This document shows, piece after piece, positions 55,148 through 64,000 of a stretch of 64,000 nt of DNA. A model generated the notes under the pieces. The model was not told the DNA's origin and did no database searches. It saw only the letters and a program-made list of their open reading frames with translations. The translations under genes were made by a program, and so were the position numbers. The stretch comes from Cherax quadricarinatus (Eukaryota; Arthropoda; Malacostraca; Decapoda; Parastacidae), in contig NW_027195391.1 of assembly GCF_038502225.1 (NCBI RefSeq), positions 1 to 64,000 on the forward strand. The letters are read 5' to 3'. Numbering within the stretch: position 1 is the stretch's first letter; every line of letters starts with the position of its first letter.

Positions 55148-56086
55148 GTTTAAAATCATAGGCATTTCACCAATGGCCTTCTCAATCGAGTCTGCAAGTG
55201 CTACCACCCCAGCCCCAGAGAGATGTACCCCATCCCTTGCATACATATCATGTTTGCCATAAAAGTTGTTCCAGTTGTCAATGAATGGGATTGCATGTTC
55301 CTTGCAGTATCTGTCTAGCCAGCAATTTACACCAATTGCCCTAGACAACCATTCATTTCCTACTCCCCTTCTAGGCAAGATGCTACATATGATTGGGATC
55401 CCTCCCTTAGACTTAATGAAATCTATAGCTGACCTGTACTTATCTAGCAGCTCTTCTCTCCTACCCTTCCCAATATCATTTCCACCAGCACTGAGACAGA
55501 TAATGGGCTTGCTCCCATTACCTGACATGATATTATCCAGCCTGTTGACAATGTCTCCAACACCAGCTCCAGGGAAGCACACTCTATCTCTCATCTTCTT
55601 ATTCCTATTACAAAAAGCACGGTCAATGTATCTTACCTGAGAGTCACCAACCACAAGAATGCGCTTACCTCCATTAGCAGGGGCAGTAGTACCCTTACCT
55701 TCACTGGCCACTGAAGTACATTCATCCTGAAGAACAGAGAAGCGATTTCCTACCTTCAGATCTTCACTCTTAACTTTCCTTACTCTGATGCGCCTTCCAT
55801 TACTGTGAACTACTCGCCACTTGTAGCAGGTGCTGGGCTGCACCTCACTGCTGGTAGCCGTTGCTGCCACCCCAACTACAGCCTCCTCACAGCGAGAGAC
55901 AGACTGCACCTCGCTGCTAGAAGCCTCATTCCCCACAACTCCAGCCACCTCACACTCTCTCCCAGCCCCATTGAGGTGGACCTTCAGCCTCCTAATCTCC
56001 TCCTGGAGAAGCAAGACCTCCTCCTTCAACTCTCCAACCCCAATTTTTAAAACACTGCAGAAGCAAGCCATGCTTTGTAACCGCAT
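55145..56086 (-). CDS. CR1 ORF1: SGNH/GDSL esterase-type protein
   Basis: This is a 313-codon frame. Residues about 13-38 form a heptad-like coiled coil (VGELKEEVLLLQEEIRRL). A variable Ser/Thr/Val-rich linker follows, with a basic patch (GRRIRVRKVK, 97-106). Residues 142-305 are an SGNH hydrolase: ILVVGDSQ (Ser149), FPGAGVGD, SAGGNDIG (Asn203) and ARDGVHLSGAG (Asp285, His288). All four blocks are kept. Esterase domains in ORF1 are known from CR1 elements; their substrate is unclear, and lipid or membrane contact has been suggested. The first Met is created right at the satellite junction; Met6 (MACFCSVLKIG) may be the natural start. A slight 5' truncation is therefore possible. Confidence 0.92.
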   Translation of the reverse strand: MRLQSMACFCSVLKIGVGELKEEVLLLQEEIRRLKVHLNGAGRECEVAGVVGNEASSSEVQSVSRCEEAVVGVAATATSSEVQPSTCYKWRVVHSNGRRIRVRKVKSEDLKVGNRFSVLQDECTSVASEGKGTTAPANGGKRILVVGDSQVRYIDRAFCNRNKKMRDRVCFPGAGVGDIVNRLDNIMSGNGSKPIICLSAGGNDIGKGRREELLDKYRSAIDFIKSKGGIPIICSILPRRGVGNEWLSRAIGVNCWLDRYCKEHAIPFIDNWNNFYGKHDMYARDGVHLSGAGVVALADSIEKAIGEMPMILN

Positions 56087-59000
56087 GGTAAGAGGGTCAG
56101 TGGTAAGAAGGTTGGTAAGAGGGTCAGTGGTAAGAAGGTTGGTAAGAGGGTCAGTGGTAAGAAGGTTGGTAAGAGGGTCAGTGGTAAGAAGGTTGGTAAG
56201 AGGGTCAGTGGTAAGAAGGTTGGTAAGAGGGTCAGTGGTAAGAAGGTTGGTAAGAGGGTCAGTGGTAAGAAGGTTGGTAAGAGGGTCAGTGGTAAGAAGG
56301 TTGGTAAGAGGGTCAGTGGTGAGAAGGTTGGTAAGAGGGTCAGTGGTAAGAAGGTTGGTAAGAGGGTCAGTGGTAAGAAGGTTGGTAAGAGGGTCAGTGG
56401 TGAGAAGGTTGGTAAGAGGGTCAGTGGTAAGAAGGTTGGTAAGAGGGTCAGTGGTAAGAAGGTTGGTAAGAGGGTCAGTGGTAAGAAGGTTGGTAAGAGG
56501 GTCAGTGGTAAGAAGGTTGGTAAGAGGGTCAGTGGTAAGAAGGTTGGTAAGAGGGTCAGTGGTAAGAAGGTTGGTAAGAGGGTCAGTGGTGAGAAGGTTG
56601 GTAAGAGGGTCAGTGGTAAGAAGGTTGGTAAGAGGGTCAGTGGTAAGAAGGTTGGTAAGAGGGTCAGTGGTAAGAAGGTTGGTAAGAGGGTCAGTGGTAA
56701 GAAGGTTGGTAAGAGGGTCAGTGGTAAGAAGGTTGGTAAGAGGGTCAGTGGTGAGAAGGTTGGTAAGAGGGTCAGTGGTGAGAAGGTTGGTAAGAGGGTC
56801 AGTGGTAAGAAGGTTGGTAAGAGGGTCAGTGGTAAGAAGGTTGGTAAGAGGGTCAGTGGTAAGAAGGTTGGTAAGAGGGTCAGTGGTAAGAAGGTTGGTA
56901 AGAGGGTCAGTGGTAAGAAGGTTGGTAAGAGGGTCAGTGGTAAGAAGGTTGGTAAGAGGGTCAGTGGTAAGAAGGTTGGTAAGAGGGTCAGTGGTGAGAA
57001 GGTTGGTAAGAGGGTCAGTGGTAAGAAGGTTGGTAAGAGGGTCAGTGGTGAGAAGGTTGGTAAGAGGGTCAGTGGTAAGAAGGTTGGTAAGAGGGTCAGT
57101 GGTAAGAAGGTTGGTAAGAGGGTCAGTGGTGAGAAGGTTGGTAAGAGGGTCAGTGGTAAGAAGGTTGGTAAGAGGGTCAGTGGTAAGAAGGTTGGTAAGA
57201 GGGTCAGTGGTAAGAAGGTTGGTAAGAGGGTCAGTGGTGAGAAGGTTGGTAAGAGGGTCAGTGGTGAGAAGGTAGGTAAGAGGGTCAGTGGTAAGAAGGT
57301 TGGTAAGAGGGTCAGTGGTAAGAAGGTTGGTAAGAGGGTCAGTGGTAAGAAGGTTGGTAAGAGGGTCAGTGGTAAGAAGGTAGGTAAGAGGGTCTGTGGT
57401 AAGAAGGTTGGTAAGAGGGTCAGTGGTAAGAAGGTAGGTAAGAGGGTCAGTGGTAAGAAGGTTGGTAAGAGGGTCAGTGGTAAGAAGGTTGGTAAGAGGG
57501 TCAGTGGTAAGAAGGTTGGTAAGAGGGTCAGTGGTAAGAAGGTTGGTAAGAGGGTCAGTGGTAAGAAGGTAGGTAAGAGGGTCAGTGGTAAGAAGGTTGG
57601 TAAGAGGGTCAGTGGTAAGAAGGTAGGTAAGAGGGTCAGTGGTAAGAAGGTAGGTAAGAGGGTCAGTGGTAAGAAGGTTGGTAAGAGGGTCAGTGGTAAG
57701 AAGGTAGGTAAGAGGGTCAGTGGTAAGAAGGTTGGTAAGAGGGTCAGTGGTAAGAAGGTTGGTAAGAGGGTCAGTGGTAAGAAGGTTGGTGAGAGGGTCA
57801 GTGGTAAGAAGGTTGGTAAGAGGGTCAGTGGTAAGAAGGTTGGTAAGAGGGTCAGTGGTGAGAAGGTTGGTAAGAGGGTCAGTGGTAAGAAGGTTGGTAA
57901 GAGGGTCAGTGGTAAGAAGGTTGGTGAGAGGGTCAGTGGTAAGAAGGTTGGTGAGAGGGTCAGTGGTAAGAAGGTTGGTAAGAGGGTCAGTGGTGAGAAG
58001 GTTGGTGAGAGGGTCAGTGGTGAGAAGGTTGGTAAGAGGGTCAGTGGTAAGAAGGTTGGTGAGAGGGTCAGTGGTGAGAGGGTTGGTAAGAGGGTCAGTG
58101 GTGAGAAGGTTGGTGAGAGGGTCAGTGGTGAGAGGGTTGGTAAGAGGGTCAGTGGTGAGAAGGTTGGTAAGAGGGTCAGTGGTAAGAAGGTTGGTAAGAG
58201 GGTCAGTGGTAAGAAGGTTGGTAAGAGGGTCAGTGGTGAGAAGGTTGGTAAGAGGGTCAGTGGTGAGAAGGTTGGTAAGAGGGTCAGTGGTGAGAAGGTT
58301 GGTAAGAGGGTCAGTGGTAAGAAGGATGGTGAGAGGGTCAGTGGTGAGAAGGTTGGTAAGAGGGTCAGTGGTAAGAAGGATGGTGAGAGGGTCAGTGGTG
58401 AGAAGGTTGGTAAGAGGGTCAGTGGTGAGAAGGTTGGTAAGAGGGTCAGTGGTGAGAGGGTTGGTAAGAGGGTCAGTGGTGAGAAGGTTGGTAAGAGGGT
58501 CAGTGGTAAGAAGGATGGTGAGAGGGTCAGTGGTGAGAAGGTTGGTAAGAGGGTCAGTGGTGAGAAGGTTGGTGAGAGGGTCAGTGGTGAGAAGGTTGGT
58601 GAGAGGGTCAGTGGTAAGAAGGATGGTGAGAGGGTCAGTGGTGAGAAGGTTGGTAAGAGGGTCAGTGGCGAGAGGGTTGGTAAGAGGGTCAGTGGTGAGA
58701 AGGTTGGTAAGAGGGTCAGTGGTAAGAAGGTTGGTAAGAGGGTCAGTGGTAAGAAGGTTGGTAAGAGGGTCAGTGGTAAGAAGGTTGGTAAGAGGGTCAG
58801 TGGTGAGAAGGTTGGTAAGAGGGTCAGTGGTAAGAAGGTTGGTAAGAGGGTTAGTGGTGAGAGGGTTGGTAAGAGGGTCAGTGGTGAGAAGGTTGGTAAG
58901 AGGGTCAGTGGTGAGAAGGTTGGTAAGAGGGTCAGTGGTAAGAAGGTTGGTAAGAGGGTCAGTGGTGAGAAGGTTGGTAAGAGGGTCAGTGGTGAGAAGG

Positions 59001-59664
59001 TTGGTAAGAGGGTCAGTGGTGAGAGGGTTGGTAAGAGGGTCAGTGGTGAGAAGGTTGGTAAGAGGGTCAGTGGTGAGAAGGTTGGTAAGAGGGTCAGTGG
59101 TGAGAAGGTTGGTAAGAGGGTCAGTGGTGAGAAGGTTGGTGAGAGGGTCAGTGGTAAGAAGGTTGGTGAGAGGGTCAGTGGTGAGAAGGTTGGTAAGAGG
59201 GTCAGTGGTGAGAAGGTTGGTAAGAGGGTCAGTGGTGAGAAGGTTGGTAAGAGGGTCAGTGGTAAGAAGGATGGTGAGAGGGTCAGTGGTGAGAAGGTTG
59301 GTAAGAGGGTCAGTGGTGAGAAGGTTGGTAAGAGGGTCAGTGGTAAGAAGGTTGGTAAGAGGGTCAGTGGTAAGAAGGTTGGTAAGAGGGTCAGTGGTGA
59401 GAAGGTTGGTAAGAGGGTCAGTGGTGAGAAGGTTGGTAAGAGGGTCAGTGGTGAGAAGGTTGGTAAGAGGGTCAGTGGTGAGAAGGATGGTGAGAGGGTC
59501 AGTGGTGAGAAGGTTGGTAAGAGGGTCAGTGGTAAGATGGTAGGTAAGAGGGTCAGTGGTGAGAAGGTTGGTAAGAGGGTCAGTGGTGAGAAGGTAGGTA
59601 AGAGGGTCAGTGGTAAGAATGTTGGTAAGAGGGTCAGTGGTGAGAAAGTTGGTAAGAGGGTCAG
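56087..59664. repeat. 27-bp satellite, segment 2
   Basis: The same unit as segment 1, more regular. GTAAGAAGG and GTGAGAAGG types are intermixed, and an AAGGATGGTGAG variant recurs (near 58322, 58376, 58511, 58619, 59267 and 59483) at multiples of 27 bp. Long frames through it (VRGSVVRRL repeats) are artefacts. Confidence 0.98.
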
Positions 59665-59699
59665 TTTACCTGGAGTTTACCTGGAGAGAGTTTCGGGGG

Positions 59700-61085
59700 T
59701 CAACGCCCCCGCGGCCCGGTCTGTGACCAGGCCTCCTGGTGGATCAGCGCCTGATCAACCAGGCTGTTGCTGCTGGCTGCACGCAAACCAACGTACGAGC
59801 CACAGCCCGGCTGATCAGGAACTGTCTTTAGGTGCTTGTCCAGTGCCAGCTTGAAGACTGCCAGGGGTCTGTTGGTAATCCCCCTTATGTGTGCTGGGAG
59901 GCAGTTGAACAGTCTCGGGCCCCTGACACTTATTGTATGGTCTCTTAACGTGCTAGTGACACCCCTGCTTTTCATTGGGGGGATGGTGCATCGTCTGCCA
60001 AGTCTTTTGCTTTCGTAGTGAGTGATTTTCGTGTGCAAGTTTGGTACTAGTCCCTCTAGGATTTTCCAGGTGTATATAATCATGTATCTCTCCCTCCTGC
60101 GTTCCAGGGAATACAGGTTTAGAAACCTCAAGCGCTCCCAGTAATTGAGGTGTTTTATCTCCATTATGCGCGCCGTGAAAGTTCTCTGTACATTTTCTAG
60201 GTCGGCAATTTCACCTGCCTTGAAAGGTGCTGTTAGAGTGCAGCAATATTCCAGCCTAGATAGAACAAGTGACCTGAAGAGTGTCATCATGGGCTTGGCC
60301 TCCCTAGTTTTGAAGGTTCTCATTATCCATCCTGTCATTTTTCTAGCAGATGCGATTGATACAATGTTATGGTCCTTGAAGGTGAGATCCTCCGACATAA
60401 TCACTCCTAGGTCTTTGACGTTGGTGTTTCGCTCTATTTTGTGGCCAGAATTTGTTTTGTACTCTGATGAAGATTTAATTTCCTCATGTTTACCATATCT
60501 GAGTAATTGAAATTTCTCATCGTTGAACTTCATATTGTTTTCTGCAGCCCACTGAAAGATTTGGTTGATGTCCGCCTGGAGCCTTGCAGTGTCTGCAATG
60601 GAAGACACTGTCATGCAGATTCGGGTGTCATCTGCAAAGGAAGACACGGTGCTGTGGCTGACATCCTTGTCTATGTCGGATATGAGGATGAGGAACAAGA
60701 TGGGAGCTAGTACTGTGCCTTGTGGGACAGAGCTTTTCACCGTAGCTGCCTCGGACTTTACTCTGTTGACGACTACTCTCTGTGTTCTGTTAGTGAGGAA
60801 ATTATAGATCCATCGACCGACTTTTCCTGTTATTCCTTTAGCGCGCATTTTGTGCGCTATTACGCCATGGTCACACTTGTCGAAGGCTTTTGCAAAGTCT
60901 GTATATATTACATCTGCATTTTTTTTGTCTTCTAGTGCATTTAGGACCTTGTCGTAGTGATCCAGTAGTTGAGACAGACAGGAGCGACCTGTTCTAAACC
61001 CATGTTGCCCTGGGTTGTGTAACTGATGGGTTTCTAGATGGGTGGTGATCTTGCTTCTTAGGACCCTTTCAAAGATTTTTATGAT
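59700..61085 (-). pseudogene. LINE family B reverse transcriptase, 5'-truncated but open
   Basis: The frame is open from the truncation point (IIKIFERVLRSKITTHLE, then NPGQHGFRTGRSCLSQLLDH and VIYTDFAKAFDKCDHG) through to the stop at 59700; the first Met is at 60848. It holds the first catalytic Asp (TDFAKAFD), SSVPQGT in place of the usual SGVPQGS, and SSFADDTRI with both catalytic Asp. The C-terminal domain follows with LSRLEYCCTLTAPF and ENVQRTFTARI. Endonuclease and ORF1 are absent, so it is non-functional, but no stop has accumulated. The last ~30 codons run into the element's 3' end region. Its sequence differs clearly from families A and CR1. Confidence 0.88.
59735..59763 (-). other. 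3'-terminal stem-loop of LINE B
   Basis: CCTGGTGGATCAG and CTGATCAACCAGG pair at 12 of 13 positions around a CGC loop. It lies about 70 bp from the element's 3' end. A related hairpin is kept in the diverged copy at 23894-23922. Confidence 0.75.
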
Positions 61086-61087
61086 AT

Positions 61088-64000
61088 GGTGAGAAGGTTG
61101 GTAAGAGGGTCAGTGGTAAGAAGGTAGGTAAGAGGGTCAGTGGTAAGAAGGTTGGTAAGAGGGTCAGTGGTAAGAAGGTAGGTAAGAGGGTCAGTGGTAA
61201 GAAGGTTGGTAAGAGGGTCAGTGGTAAGAAGGTTGGTAAGAGGGTCAGTGGTGAGAAGGTTGGTAAGAGGGTCAGTGGTAAGAAGGTTGGTAAGAGGGTC
61301 AGTGGTAAGAAGGTTGGTAAGAGGGTCAGTGGTAAGAAGGTTGGTAAGAGGGTCAGTGGTAAGAAGGTTGGTAAGAGGGTCAGTGGTAAGAAGGTTGGTA
61401 AGAGGGTCAGTGGTGAGAAGGTTGGTAAGAGGGTCAGTGGTAAGAAGGTTGGTAAGAGGGTCAGTGGTAAGAAGGTTGGTAAGAGGGTCAGTGGTGAGAA
61501 GGTTGGTAAGAGGGTCAGTGGTAAGAAGGTAGGTAAGAGGGTCAGTGGTGAGAAGGTTGGTAAGAGGGTCAGTGGTGAGAAGGTTGGTAAGAGGGTCAGT
61601 GGTGAGAGGGTTGGTAAGAGGGTCAGTGGTAAGAAGGTTGGTAAGAGGGTCAGTGGTAAGAAGGTTGGTAAGAGGGTCAGTGGTGAGAAGGTTGGTAAGA
61701 GGGTCAGTGGTAAGAAGGTTGGTAAGAGGGTCAGTGGTGAGAAGGTTGGTAAGAGGGTCAGTGGTAAGAAGGTTGGTAAGAGGGTCAGTGGTGAGAAGGT
61801 TGGTAAGAGGGTCAGTGGTAAGAAGGTTGGTAAGAGGGTCAGTGGTGAGAGGGTTGGTAAGAGGGTCAGTGGTAAGAAGGTTGGTAAGAGGGTCAGTGGT
61901 GAGAAGGTTGGTAAGAGGGTCAGTGGTGAGAAGGTTGGTAAGAGGGTCAGTGGTGAGAAGGTTGGTAAGAGGGTCAGTGGTGAGAAGGTTGGCAAGAGGG
62001 TCAGTGGTAAGAAGGTTGGTAAGAGGGTCAGTGGTAAGAAGGTTGGTAAGAGGGTCAGTGGTGAGAAGAAGGTTGGTAAGAGGGTCAGTGGTAAGAAGGT
62101 TGGTAAGAGGGTCAGTGGTAAGAAGGTTGGTAAGAGGGTCAGAGGGTCGAGAGGGTCAGTGGTAAGAAGGTGGTAAGAGAGGGTCAGTGGTAAGAAGGTT
62201 GGTAAGAGGGTCAGTGGTGAGAAGGTTGGTAAGAGGGTCAGTGGTAAGAAGGTTGGTAAGAGGGTCAGTGGTGAGAAGGTTGGTAAGAGGGTCAGTGGTA
62301 AGAAGGTTGGTAAGAGGGTCAGTGGTAAGAAGGTTGGTAAGAGGGTCAGTGGTAAGAAGGTTGGTAAGAGGGTCAGTGGTGAAGAAGGTAAGAGGGTCTG
62401 TGGTGAGAAGGTTGGAAAGAGGGTCAGTGGTAAGAAGGTTGGTAAGAGGGTCTGTGTTGAGAAGGTTGGTAAGAGTGGTAAGAAGGTTGGTAAGAGGGTC
62501 AGTGGTGAGAAGGTTGGTAAGAGGGTCAGTGGTAAGAAGGTTGGTAAGAGGGTCAGTGGTAAGAAGGTTGGTAAGAGGGTCAGTGGTGAGAAGGTTGGTA
62601 AGAGGGTCAGTGGTGAGAAGGTTGGTAAGAGGGTCAGTGGTAAGAAGGTTGGTAAGAGGGTCAGTGGTGAGAAGGTTGGTAAGAGGGTCAGTGGTGAGAA
62701 GGTTGGTAAGAGGGTCAGTGGTGAAGAAGGTTGGTAAGAGGGACAGTGGTAAGAAGGTTGGTAAGAGGGTCAGTGGTGAGAAGGTTGGTAAGAGGGTCAG
62801 TGGTAAGAAGGTTGGTAAGAGGGTCAGTGGTGAGAAGGTTGGTAAGAGGGTCAGTGGTAAGAAGGTTGGTAAGAGGGTCAGTGGTGAGAAGGTTGGTAAG
62901 AGGGTCAGTGGTAAGAAGGTTGGTAAGAGGGTCAGTGGTGAGAAGGTTGGTAAGAGGGTCAGTGGTGAGAAGGTTGGTAAGAGGGTCAGTGGTGAGAAGG
63001 TTGGTAAGAGGGTCAGTGGTGAGAAGGTTGGTAAGAGGGTCAGTGGTGAGAAGGTTGGTAAGAGGGTCAGTGGTGAGAAGGTTGGTAAGAGGGTCAGTGG
63101 TAAGAAGGTTGGTAAGAGGGTCAGTGGTAAGAAGGTTGGTAAGAGGGTCAGTGGTGAGAAGGTTGGTAAGAGGGTCAGTGGTGAGAAGGTTGGTAAGAGG
63201 GTCAGTGGTAAGAAGGTTGGTAAGAGGGTCAGTGGTAAGAAGGTTGGTAAGAGGGTCAGTGGTAAGAAGGTTGGTAAGAGGGTCAGTGGTGAGAAGGTTG
63301 GTAAGAGGGTCAGTGGTGAGAAGGTTGGTAAGAGGGTCAGTGGTGAGAAGGTTGGTAAGAGGGTCAGTGGTGAGAAGGTTGGTAAGAGGGTCAGTGGTGA
63401 GAAGGTTGGTAAGAGGGTCAGTGGTGAGAAGGTTGGCGAGAGGGTTAGTGGTAAGAAGGTTGGTAAGAGGGTCAGTGGTGAGAAGGTTGGTAAGAGGGTC
63501 AGTGGTGAGAAGGTTGGTAAGAGGGTCAGTGGTGAGAAGGTTGGCGAGAGGGTCAGTGGTAAGAAGGTTGGTAAGAGGGTCAGTGGTAAGAAGGTTGGTA
63601 AGAGGGTCAGTGGTGAGAAGGTTGGTAAGAGGGTCAGTGGTAAGAAGGTTGGTAAGAGGGTCAGTGGTGAGAAGGTTGGTAAGAGGGTCAGTGGTGAGAA
63701 GGTTGGTAAGAGGGTCAGTGGTGAGAAGGTTGGTAAGAGGGTCAGTGGTGAGAAGGTTGGTAAGAGGGTCAGTGGTGAGAAGGTTGGTAAGAGGGTCAGT
63801 GGTGAGAAGGTTGGTAAGAGGGTCAGTGGTGAGAAGGTTGGTAAGAGGGTCAGTGGTGAGAAGGTTGGTAAGAGGGTCAGTGGTGAGAAGGTTGGTAAGA
63901 GGGTCAGTGGTGAGAAGGTTGGTAAGAGGGTCAGTGGTGAGAAGGTTGGTAAGAGGGTCAGTGGTGAGAAGGTTGGTAAGAGGGTCAGTTTTAAGAAGGT
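61088..64000. repeat. 27-bp satellite, segment 3 (continues past the window)
   Basis: Same unit as segments 1 and 2. Indel-bearing units cluster at 62060-62480 (for example GAGAAGAAGG, GAGGGTCGAGAGGGTC, GTGAAGAAGG) and interrupt the frame. After about 62750 units are very uniform, with GTGAGAAGG increasingly dominant toward the right edge. Confidence 0.98.

Larger units (their letters stand above)
52026..56086 (-). mobile_element. CR1 LINE, nearly complete, inserted in the 27-bp satellite
   Basis: A 4.06-kb element holds ORF1 (esterase), ORF2 (EN/RT), a 170-bp 3' untranslated region (CTAACCTAGTCAGGTCAGG-type sequence on the plus strand) and a tail of 8-bp repeats, TTCTTATG on the minus strand. 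An 8-bp microsatellite tail is the CR1 signature. The 5' untranslated region is missing, as the satellite begins at the ORF1 start. The same satellite flanks both sides. No target duplication is seen; about four bases of satellite phase are lost at the junction. Confidence 0.93.
59665..61087 (-). mobile_element. LINE family B, 5'-truncated, inserted in the 27-bp satellite
   Basis: A non-LTR element cut in the RT domain at its 5' end. It has a 3' untranslated region with a hairpin and a tail of two 11-bp CTCCAGGTAAA repeats. The satellite phase continues perfectly across it (GGGTCAGT on the left, GGTGAGAAGG on the right), so the insertion caused neither a visible duplication nor a deletion. 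It has the same orientation as the CR1 element. Confidence 0.9.

Overview
This is a eukaryotic, repeat-dominated window. I see no host protein-coding gene, no functional tRNA or rRNA gene and nothing bacterial. The mobile elements point to an arthropod, most likely a decapod crustacean such as a crayfish, lobster or shrimp. They comprise a BEL/Pao LTR element, a CR1 LINE with an esterase ORF1, two further CR1/Jockey-like LINE families whose 3' ends I recall as abundant in decapods, tRNA-derived SINEs, a Penelope-like GIY-YIG remnant and TA-targeting MITEs. The decapod call is inference from memory, not a search. By my count more than half of the window is simple tandem satellite.

Layout. 1-1424: a 17-bp minisatellite, a possible solo LTR, and an old degenerate repeat. 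1425-8922: a BEL/Pao retrotransposon on the minus strand with two ~720-bp LTRs and a decayed gag-pol. It was inserted into the degenerate repeat, which resumes at 8923. 9120-12020: two homogeneous satellites (39 bp and 41 bp). 12021-14640: LINE scraps and microsatellites. 14640-16149: a 29-bp satellite. 16150-18015: a SINE and an old ~50-60-bp repeat. 18016-23440: a cluster of minus-strand LINE copies (family A), one with an 809-codon open frame, lying between two stretches of a 20-bp repeat. 23740-25395: a LINE B fragment, a Penelope-like scrap and two MITE-like elements. 25514-38564: a 13-kb satellite with 32-bp and 36-bp unit types. 39170-48402: a 9.2-kb, 20-bp satellite with nested higher-order structure. 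48822-49185: a SINE. 49186-64000: a 27-bp satellite that runs off the right edge and is interrupted by a nearly complete CR1 element (52026-56086) and a 5'-truncated LINE B (59665-61087).

The only frames that look like real, recently functional proteins belong to retroelements. They are CR1 ORF1 (SGNH esterase) and ORF2 (endonuclease plus reverse transcriptase), joined by a TGATG stop-start overlap; the LINE A EN/RT frame; and the LINE B RT frame. The very long frames inside satellites are by-products of stop-free repeat units, not genes.

The most interesting material is structural: hierarchical duplication inside the satellites, a 4-bp unit-length switch in the 13-kb array, two unrelated LINEs inserted in the same orientation with the same AT/GGTRAGA junction in one satellite, LINE 3' tails that appear to seed minisatellites, and a 3'-terminal hairpin kept in two diverged LINE B copies.
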